NCBI GenBank assembly: GCA_947630925.1
Contig: CANRJM010000002.1
Location: forward strand, 62,001-126,000
DNA from: an uncultured Lachnospiraceae bacterium
GTDB taxonomy: Bacteria > Bacillota > Clostridia > Lachnospirales > Lachnospiraceae
Length of the DNA: 64,000 nt
Direction of reading: 5' to 3'
Position numbers and translations under genes: made by a program. Below, piece after piece: positions 10,379-17,600 of this stretch (the first letter of the stretch is position 1; every line of letters starts with the position of its first letter). Under the pieces are notes generated by a model. The model had not been told where the DNA came from, did no database searches, and worked only from the letters and a program-made list of their open reading frames with translations.

Positions 10379-10412
10379 CACATCTATGCGATTTTATTTT
10401 ATCATAGATGTG
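10379..10412. repeat. Inverted repeat upstream of GH43 gene (candidate operator)
   Basis: CACATCTATG - 14 nt - CATAGATGTG, perfect 10-bp arms. Confidence 0.5.
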
Positions 10413-10497
10413 CCAACTTTGGTAAATTATTTTTGATTTTGTTTAGCCAGCGCGACCATTGGTTCACTGGACTTACACCAGATGGGAGGTGGCGCTG

Positions 10498-10614
10498 ATG
10501 ACGGATTATGAAATCATGATGATTTTTCTGGGGATATTAGCATTGCTGATTTCTTTCGGAACTCTGCTGATAGCGTTGCTTGCCTACATAGATAGGAAAC
10601 ACAAGCGAAAATAA
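10498..10614 (+). CDS. Putative holin-like/type I toxin peptide (Hol_Tox-like)
   Basis: 38 aa MTDYEIMMIFLGILALLISFGTLLIALLAYIDRKHKRK; strong RBS GGGAGGTG; single TM followed by a short basic tail. Below the ORF-track length cutoff. Confidence 0.8.
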   Translation: MTDYEIMMIFLGILALLISFGTLLIALLAYIDRKHKRK

Positions 10615-10619
10615 AAATT

Positions 10620-10647
10620 GCCTAGCCTGTCTGCAAACAGGCTAGGC
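10620..10647 (-). terminator. Terminator hairpin of candidate antisense RNA
   Basis: GCCTAGCCTGT/ACAGGCTAGGC perfect 11-bp stem; T-rich tail only on the minus strand. Confidence 0.65.
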
Positions 10648-10719
10648 GGTGTCCGTTAGGACATGAAAACCTACGCTTGGGAGTATCCACTTTTGGAATA
10701 GGATACTGTCCGTATGAAA

Positions 10720-10750
10720 GGCATCTGTTATCGGCAGATGTCTTTCTTTG
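10720..10750 (+). terminator. Terminator of toxin mRNA
   Basis: CATCTG-ttatcgg-CAGATG followed by TCTTTCTTT on the plus strand. Confidence 0.5.
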
Positions 10751-10945
10751 CATTCAGTGTAGCATAGTATAAAAACAAATTCAAGTAGATTTTATACATA
10801 GTTGAGGTTTATGATATTGACTTTGAGTATTATAGTAGAATTTTACTTTGCAGCCGATGGTTAAAACGTCCTCGGTGCTCAGCCCCTGCCCGGTAGCAGA
10901 GAGACGGATCAAACCCATCCCGGTTTTGGAGGGCATGCAAAGCAA

Positions 10946-10970
10946 GAAAAAGCCGCTCGGCTGAGCGGCT
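10946..10970 (-). terminator. Terminator downstream of CBM-like secreted protein gene
   Basis: AGCCGCTC-AGCC-GAGCGGCT followed by TTTTCTT on the minus strand. Confidence 0.75.
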
Positions 10971-11040
10971 CCTTCCTTTCATAAATAACCCTCTGTGACC
11001 CTGATAGGACACATTCATGCGGATTTTCTTTATGATTTGT

Positions 11041-12234
11041 TTATTTTACCTTAACAGACTTAACACTGCTATATTTGCCGTACTTCTTGGCTTTATTATA
11101 AGCTCTGACTCTTACAAAGTACTTCTGCTTTCTCTTTAACTTCTTAATCGTCGTCTTTGTCTTCTTTGCGCCCTTAACAGTGTATGTCTTCTTACCCTTC
11201 TTAAACTTCTTATCCTTTGCAATCTGAACCTGGTAACCTGCAGCATTTTTTGCCTTCTTCCACTGTACCAGCAATGTCTTCTTCTTTGTTGATTTTACCT
11301 TGCTTAATTTTACTTTAGCAGGCTTCGCTGTATCAGATGTATTTGGTTTATTGTCTCCATTTGGTGCAGGCGTTACGTTAGCGCCAGGTGCAGTAGTGTT
11401 TGGCGCAGGTGATACGTTTGTGCCAGGTGCCGGGCTGCTGCTTGTGCCAGGCGCAGGTGAGTTGCTTGTACCAGGTGCCGGGCTGCTGCTTGTGCCAGGT
11501 GCAGGCGTGCTTGTGCCAACTCCCTGAATTGTTATCTCAATTTTAATAGACTGCTTTGGCATCTCATAGGCTGCATTGTTATTTGGGTTAAGAACCTCAT
11601 TCCAGTTATTTAAGATATCAACCCCTAACTCTGTAGAGTCAAACTGTGTAGCAAATAATCCATCTTGATTGACCAGTTGGTCATCAAAGTAAAGTTTGCA
11701 ATCCAAAACATTTACCATTTCAGTTGGAATATTAGAAGAAACAAATACCGTATTAAATGCATTCGGATGTTTTGCCAGGTCGTCTCCCTCATGGCTTGCG
11801 CCGGTATCGCCCCAATCAAGGTATCCTACAGTAGGATCTGCTTCGCATGTAATTGTATACGTCTTCTCTTCTCCACTCAAATCTACATTCAACGCATCGG
11901 TAACAATGGCAGGTACATGTCCCGCTCCTTTATTATCCTCCGGAGCCAACGTCCACTCATAACCGGTAACAGAGCCTTCCGATGCAGTCTGCGCCCACTT
12001 ACAATCCTCGGTGTCAAACAGACCTCCCTCAAATGCCTCGCTTCCTCCGCCATATGTTGCGTCATTCCATTGGTTGCGGAATACCCAGGAAGTATTTGTC
12101 TGTACGCCAAAATAAAGATTATATCCTTCATCGGCTGCTTTAGACGTACTGCCTGCAGGGAAGACTGAAATACCGGATAATGCTACAGCAAGTGCAAGAC
12201 CTGTTGCTAATGCCTTCTTGTACTCTTTTCTCAT
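11041..12234 (-). CDS. Secreted protein: putative carbohydrate-binding module, PAPGT(S)-type linker, Lys-rich Fn3-like C-terminus
   Basis: Signal peptide; YFGVQTNTSWVFRNQWND module; TSSSPAPG linker repeats; KVKSTKKKTLLVQWKKAKNAAGYQVQIAKDKKF Fn3-like module. Start set at ATG 12234 after AGGAGG. Confidence 0.7.
   Translation of the reverse strand: MRKEYKKALATGLALAVALSGISVFPAGSTSKAADEGYNLYFGVQTNTSWVFRNQWNDATYGGGSEAFEGGLFDTEDCKWAQTASEGSVTGYEWTLAPEDNKGAGHVPAIVTDALNVDLSGEEKTYTITCEADPTVGYLDWGDTGASHEGDDLAKHPNAFNTVFVSSNIPTEMVNVLDCKLYFDDQLVNQDGLFATQFDSTELGVDILNNWNEVLNPNNNAAYEMPKQSIKIEITIQGVGTSTPAPGTSSSPAPGTSNSPAPGTSSSPAPGTNVSPAPNTTAPGANVTPAPNGDNKPNTSDTAKPAKVKLSKVKSTKKKTLLVQWKKAKNAAGYQVQIAKDKKFKKGKKTYTVKGAKKTKTTIKKLKRKQKYFVRVRAYNKAKKYGKYSSVKSVKVK
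11400..11515 (-). repeat. Tandem ~24-bp repeats encoding TSSSPAPG/TSNSPAPG linker
   Basis: Repeated ggtgccgggctgctgcttgtgcca-like units. Confidence 0.8.
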
Positions 12235-12324
12235 AAAAACTTTTCCTCCTTTTATTGATGATATGATTCGCAACTATATGCAGACTGTTTTTGCCTGATA
12301 TAATTCTACTTGAACATTATTACA

Positions 12325-14697
12325 TTATTTTTTAAGAATTGCAACTGTTTTTTTCTGGTATTTTCCCTTAAATAATTTTTTGTATTTTTTATATTTAGCC
12401 TTTGGTACGGAAATCTTACATTTTTTAGCAACTTTATAAAAAGCTTTTCCGCCAATCTGCTTTAAGTTCTTTGACTGAATCGTTACCTTTTTTAATTTTA
12501 CTGCTCCAAAAAAGGCATTCCTGCCAATCGTCTGTACATTGGCGCCAATCTTTACACTTTTCAGTTTCTTATCATTTTTAAATGCATTTGCGGCAATCGC
12601 TGTAACTTTATAAGTTTTTCCATCAATTTTAACCGTTGCCGGCACCGTTGCCGAGGTAACCTTCTTATTCTTCGGCGACTGATAAGTGGCCGCCGGTTTT
12701 TTTGTATCCGTTATCTTATACTTCTGACCGGATATTTTGACCGTATCGCCAACTGCGGCTGTATCGGCGGGCGGCGTTACAATCGGCTGCTGTGTTGCTG
12801 CGGGTGGCGTTGCAGATGGCTGCGGTGTTTCAGCCGGCGGCGCCGGCGTCTCATCCTTTCCCGGTTCCGCCGTCGGGTCCGGATGGGAAGCGGAATATAC
12901 GGTAACTGCGCATTCTGCTGTTAAACCGTTTCCAAGAGTTGCCGTAATGACACAGCTTCCTTTGCTGACAGCGGTAACCAAACCACTGGAATCCACTTTT
13001 GCCACCGACGTACGGGAAGAAGACCAGGTTACGGTATCCTCTACGTCCTCCGGCGTATAACTTACTGTCAACCGCCTGGTTTCCCTTTTGTCTACATCCA
13101 GACGCAATTCACTTTCGCTCAATTTGACAGAAGACGCAGAACGAAAGACCTTCACAGCGCATATGCCCTTTGTACCATTGGACGAAGTTGCAATAATATT
13201 ACACTCGCCTGCTCCGACCGCAGTCACTATGCCATCCGTAGATACTGTGGCAACCGCATCATTATCCGTAGACCATGTTATGGTGTCCTCTATCTCAATC
13301 GGATCCAGGACAGCCTTTAACTGACAGGACGCATTCTCTTTTCCTAAATAAAACGTCTTAGAGACTTCTGTCAGATAGAGATTTGTAACATCCTCCGCCG
13401 TTTTTGGCGAATCGTCTCCATCATATACATCCATAATCGCATTGACCAGCGCCGGCTTTGTGATCGCATACGTATTTCTGTCAAACAGGTAGAATGCATG
13501 ATTGCCATTGTAGCCTTGATCCCAGTAAACCGGAATACAGCCCGTATCTTTACATGTCTGGCATAATGTCTTCATAAAATAAGAGCGGTAGGCGTCATTC
13601 ACGGGGTCGCCGGCGGTTTTATCAATTGCGCCATATTCGCCGATATAAACCGGGACTCCCTTAGAGGTAAATGTCTCCTGTAACGCCTGGAACTGGGAGG
13701 CTAAATAATCTTCATTCCCATCTCTGTACTTCTTTGAACTGTCAATGGCGTATTTCCCCCACTGCGTATACTGATCCGTTTCTTCGCCGCAAAACTGCCA
13801 TGGCGAATAATAATGGCAGCTAACCATAACTCTGGTTTCCTCTGCAGGAATCGAAGCATCCCGATGCGTATCGGTCGGCAGCTTAAAACCAAGCGTCGGA
13901 CTGACTGTTGCATCAATATTGGTATTCCATCCACAGACCATCAGCCATCTCTTTGCATTGTTTCCCCCCGTTTCCCGGATGGTATCTACAAAAATCTGAT
14001 TATAATCCACAATATTCTGATAGGCCTGATGCGTGCTCGCATTTGGGAATCCATTGACGCCGTCAAATTCCTCGTTCATGGATTCAAAGATTAAATGTTC
14101 ATCACAATCTGCAAAACGTTCTGCAATCTGTTTCCAAACCGCCTTATATTTCGCCTGAATCTCTTTCTGCTTTTCCGCATCTTCGCCGCAGAGCAGCCAA
14201 CTGTCCTGTATGGTATAGTATCCGTCGCCATGGATGTTGATATTGACATAAAGGCCGGTATCCAGCGCCATACGGACTACTTCTTCCACACGGCTCATCC
14301 AGCTTTCATCAATCTGATAACCGCTTTGGGCATCCCCGATATAGGCAAGGTAGCTGGTCGGAATACGTACGGATTTAAAGCCGGCGTCCCGTACCGCCTC
14401 AAAAATCTCTTTGGTAACGACCGGATTGCTCCACGCCGTTTCTTTCGGATAGTTATGCCATACGCCATCGCTTTTTTTTGCCATGTTTGCTTCCATCGTA
14501 TTTCCGAGGTTCCATGCCGGGGATAACGCTGCTGCAATCTCAGACGCAGGGACATTGTCAAAGGTCTCCTGATCCTGTACAACCGCTTGTTCCGCCTGAG
14601 CTCTGCTACCGCTATCCGGCAATGCTGTAACAGAAGCAGAGGCAATGACCGAAAAGGATAACGCAAGCGCAAGCGTTCTTTTAATCTGTTTTCCCAT
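12325..14697 (-). CDS. GH5 endoglucanase-like enzyme with two Big_2-like domains and Lys-rich LRR_5/BspA-like C-terminus
   Basis: WNLGNTME; VRIPTSY; HLIFESMNEEFDG; VPVYIGEYGAIDK; ITWSTDNDAVATVSTDGIVTAVGAGECNIIATSS; AFKNDKKLKSVKIGANVQTIGRNAFFG. Confidence 0.9.
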   Translation of the reverse strand: MGKQIKRTLALALSFSVIASASVTALPDSGSRAQAEQAVVQDQETFDNVPASEIAAALSPAWNLGNTMEANMAKKSDGVWHNYPKETAWSNPVVTKEIFEAVRDAGFKSVRIPTSYLAYIGDAQSGYQIDESWMSRVEEVVRMALDTGLYVNINIHGDGYYTIQDSWLLCGEDAEKQKEIQAKYKAVWKQIAERFADCDEHLIFESMNEEFDGVNGFPNASTHQAYQNIVDYNQIFVDTIRETGGNNAKRWLMVCGWNTNIDATVSPTLGFKLPTDTHRDASIPAEETRVMVSCHYYSPWQFCGEETDQYTQWGKYAIDSSKKYRDGNEDYLASQFQALQETFTSKGVPVYIGEYGAIDKTAGDPVNDAYRSYFMKTLCQTCKDTGCIPVYWDQGYNGNHAFYLFDRNTYAITKPALVNAIMDVYDGDDSPKTAEDVTNLYLTEVSKTFYLGKENASCQLKAVLDPIEIEDTITWSTDNDAVATVSTDGIVTAVGAGECNIIATSSNGTKGICAVKVFRSASSVKLSESELRLDVDKRETRRLTVSYTPEDVEDTVTWSSSRTSVAKVDSSGLVTAVSKGSCVITATLGNGLTAECAVTVYSASHPDPTAEPGKDETPAPPAETPQPSATPPAATQQPIVTPPADTAAVGDTVKISGQKYKITDTKKPAATYQSPKNKKVTSATVPATVKIDGKTYKVTAIAANAFKNDKKLKSVKIGANVQTIGRNAFFGAVKLKKVTIQSKNLKQIGGKAFYKVAKKCKISVPKAKYKKYKKLFKGKYQKKTVAILKK

Positions 14698-14792
14698 ATC
14701 TCTTCCTCTCCTTTATCAATAAACCAGAAATCTCATACAACCGGCAGGAGCACGGTTGTATGAGATACAATAAACAAACTGCAATATGATTT

Positions 14793-17204
14793 TTATTTGA
14801 CCTTAACGCTCTTAACCTTGCTCCACTTTCCGGTAGCCGTCTTACCGGAAGCTTTCTTGTATGCGCAGACTCTCGCAAAGTATTTCTTCTTGCTCTTTAA
14901 CTTCTTGATCGTCTTCTTGGTCGTCTTAGCGCCCTTAACCGTGTAGGTCTTCTTACCCTTCTTAAACTTCTTATCCTTTGCAATCTGAACCTTATAACCG
15001 GTTACGCCGTTTATCTTCGTCCACTGTACCAGTAACGTCTTCTTCTTGGTTGATTTTACCTTCTTTAAGGTTACTTTCTTCGGCGCTGTTACCGTGCCCG
15101 GTGTGTTGTTTGTGCCCGGTGCCGGTGTTACGTTTCCGCCCGGTGTCGGTGTTGCGTTTGCACCCGGTGCCGGTGTTGCGTCTCCGCCCGGTGCCGGTGG
15201 ATTAGGATTGGCCAACGTCTCAAATTCAATTTCAATCGTATTGCTGTCTGACAGCGTTACGCCGGGATATCCGTCAAAGGAGCGAGAATCGTCTTTCGAT
15301 GTAGGCATATTTTCAATCATCTCTGCATCCAGATTCCATTTATTGAGAACCGTCATATCCAGAACATAGTTATCGTTGATCGCATCAATATCCTCATTCC
15401 TGATCAGAGGAATTTCAACGCCATTGACCTTAAAGGATTTTACCGTAACGTGGCAGTAGAAATCCTCACCGGTCATTGTCGCGGTGCCGCCTTCCACTTT
15501 GGCGTCCTTCAGATAAAGCGCTCCGATATTGGACATACTCTCTTTTGACATGGTCATCTTTGCTGTATAAGACTGAGCAACCCCGCTTTGGATATATACA
15601 GGATCGCTGTAAGATACTGACCAACTGGCTGTATTGGATGCATAAAATCTGCATTCCAATCCCGCCTCAGGAACTTCTATCGTGCAACTGGCAGAATTTC
15701 CGTTTGCAAGGCTTGCGACAATGGTTGCTGTTCCTGTCCCAGTCGCCTTTACCAAGCCGTTTGCATTAACAACTGCTACCGTTTCATTAGAAGACGTCCA
15801 GGTAACTGTTTTTTCCGGATCCGCCGGATCCAATGTTGCAGTCAACTGACAGGTCTTACCTAACTGAACCGTTTCTTTTTCTTTGTCTAACTTGATAGTC
15901 GTTGCAGAAGAATCTGCTTCCGGCGTTTCATACACCTTGGTAATGGCGTCGATAATACCCTGCTGTGTTACAGCTCCCGCCTTCGTTCTGTCAAAAATTC
16001 CAAAACCAAATTTGCCATTGAAGCCATTATCCCAGTACATTGGAACGGCGCCGATTCTCTTCGAATTTTCACAAACCTTCTGAGCGTAATATGCACGGTA
16101 GATGTTGCTGTCCTCATCATACGCTGTCTTATCGATTGCGCCATACTCTCCGATAAATACCGGAATCCCCTTAGAGGTAAACGTCTCCTGGAGCTTGTCA
16201 AAGGCAGCCGCAAGACCGGCCTCGTTTGTTGCCGCAGTTTTAGCGCCGTTTGTCGTAAAAGAACCCCACTGCGTTGTCTCGCCGTCTTCGCCGCCGCAGA
16301 AGCCCCAAGGAGCATACTCATGTACAGACAACATCAATCTGGAACCTTCCGCAGACTCTGCCTTCTTTGTATCGGTCGGCATCTGGAAGCCGTAGTCACC
16401 GCAGGTAAACTCAATATCGGTATTCCATCCGCATACAACCAGCCATCTGGAAGGATTATTGCCGCCTGCCTCACGGACAGAATCTACAAAAATCTGATTG
16501 TAGGCATTGATATTATCATAGTACTCTTTTTTGATATCACTGCCGTTATAGGTTGTTCCATCGAATTCCTCATTCATGGATTCAAAAATCAGATGCTCGT
16601 CGTAACTCTGGAATACCGTTGCAATCTGCTTCCATACAGCGCCGTACTTCGCCTTGATTCCCGGCTGTTTGTCCTCTGATGCATTGCAGAGAAGCCAGCC
16701 ATTCTGAATTGAGTTATATCCGTCGCCATGCATATTGATGGCAACATACAATCCTTCCGCAAGCGCCATATCGACAACTTCTTTGATTCGATTCATCCAG
16801 GCATCATCAATGTGATATCCGCTTGCCTCATCGCCAATATGATCAAAATAAGATACCGGAATACGTACGGAACGGAATCCCGCCTCCTTGACTGCGTGGA
16901 AGATATCGGATGTAATCACAGGGTTGCCATACGCCGTTTCATCCGGCTTGTTGACCCATTTCCCATCCACTCTTGATGTCTTTGCTGATTCCATCTGGTT
17001 CCCCAGATTCCACCCGGGGGACATTACCTCGGCAATCTTATCTGCCGATACATCATCAAAAGACGCCAGATCTGTCGTCACATCGCCTTCCGCCGCACTG
17101 GCAGGCTGAAAACCAATCCCGGAAAAAGAAGTCGCAACCAATGCTGCAGAAAGCACTGCTGCTGCGCCTTTTGATAATAAATGTTTGACATTTTTCTTAA
17201 ACAT
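14793..17204 (-). CDS. GH5 endoglucanase-like enzyme with Big_2-like domain, CBM-like module, PAPG linker and Lys-rich Fn3-like C-terminus
   Basis: WNLGNQMES; VRIPVSYF; HLIFESMNEEFDG; VFIGEYGAIDK; CRFYASNTASWSVSYSDPVY; KVKSTKKKTLLVQWTKINGVTGYKVQIAKDKKF. Confidence 0.9.
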   Translation of the reverse strand: MFKKNVKHLLSKGAAAVLSAALVATSFSGIGFQPASAAEGDVTTDLASFDDVSADKIAEVMSPGWNLGNQMESAKTSRVDGKWVNKPDETAYGNPVITSDIFHAVKEAGFRSVRIPVSYFDHIGDEASGYHIDDAWMNRIKEVVDMALAEGLYVAINMHGDGYNSIQNGWLLCNASEDKQPGIKAKYGAVWKQIATVFQSYDEHLIFESMNEEFDGTTYNGSDIKKEYYDNINAYNQIFVDSVREAGGNNPSRWLVVCGWNTDIEFTCGDYGFQMPTDTKKAESAEGSRLMLSVHEYAPWGFCGGEDGETTQWGSFTTNGAKTAATNEAGLAAAFDKLQETFTSKGIPVFIGEYGAIDKTAYDEDSNIYRAYYAQKVCENSKRIGAVPMYWDNGFNGKFGFGIFDRTKAGAVTQQGIIDAITKVYETPEADSSATTIKLDKEKETVQLGKTCQLTATLDPADPEKTVTWTSSNETVAVVNANGLVKATGTGTATIVASLANGNSASCTIEVPEAGLECRFYASNTASWSVSYSDPVYIQSGVAQSYTAKMTMSKESMSNIGALYLKDAKVEGGTATMTGEDFYCHVTVKSFKVNGVEIPLIRNEDIDAINDNYVLDMTVLNKWNLDAEMIENMPTSKDDSRSFDGYPGVTLSDSNTIEIEFETLANPNPPAPGGDATPAPGANATPTPGGNVTPAPGTNNTPGTVTAPKKVTLKKVKSTKKKTLLVQWTKINGVTGYKVQIAKDKKFKKGKKTYTVKGAKTTKKTIKKLKSKKKYFARVCAYKKASGKTATGKWSKVKSVKVK

Positions 17205-17467
17205 TTCAAATCTCCTTTCCTGTTTATCGATATGCCTCCGCTTTTTCGTTTCCTTCTGTGATCCATATCTGCGAAACGACTATTACGTCATTTCGATAAG
17301 TGCACAAATGATCCGGCTGACTTTCGTGCATGCTATAAAAGATTCCCCCCAGACATATTTTACAAAAAGAAAAAACAAAATCCCGTCAACATATCTGTCT
17401 GATTATAATTATATACGAATTTTTCCCCTTTTTCAATCATTTTTTGTATAGATTGCTAACAAAAATC

Positions 17468-17524
17468 AAAAGGGCGTCCTTTCCCCTGCACACATCCATG
17501 TGCAGTTCCTGTGACGCCCTTTTT
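17468..17524 (-). terminator. Terminator downstream of the 17601-19355 gene
   Basis: AAAAGGGCGTC ... GACGCCCTTTT stem with T-rich minus-strand tail. Confidence 0.8.
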
Positions 17525-17600
17525 TATGAAACATCATTGTTCAAGAATCTCTGATTGTCTCATAATGTGGAATATTTCAATTTCATATTTACAATAGCAA

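Larger units (their letters stand above)
10612..10761 (-). ncRNA. Candidate antisense antitoxin RNA, including its promoter at 10756-10784
   Basis: Minus-strand TTGAAT-17-TACACT promoter (10756-10784), predicted TSS near 10749; transcript ends at hairpin GCCTAGCCTGTxxxACAGGCTAGGC followed by AATTTTTATTTT on the minus strand. Confidence 0.6.

Noticed and set aside
10830-11018. 62-aa minus-strand ORF given in the track as a protein
   Set aside because: It runs through a Rho-independent terminator hairpin (10946-10970), overlaps a structured segment and has no recognisable domain; treated as non-coding/uncertain.
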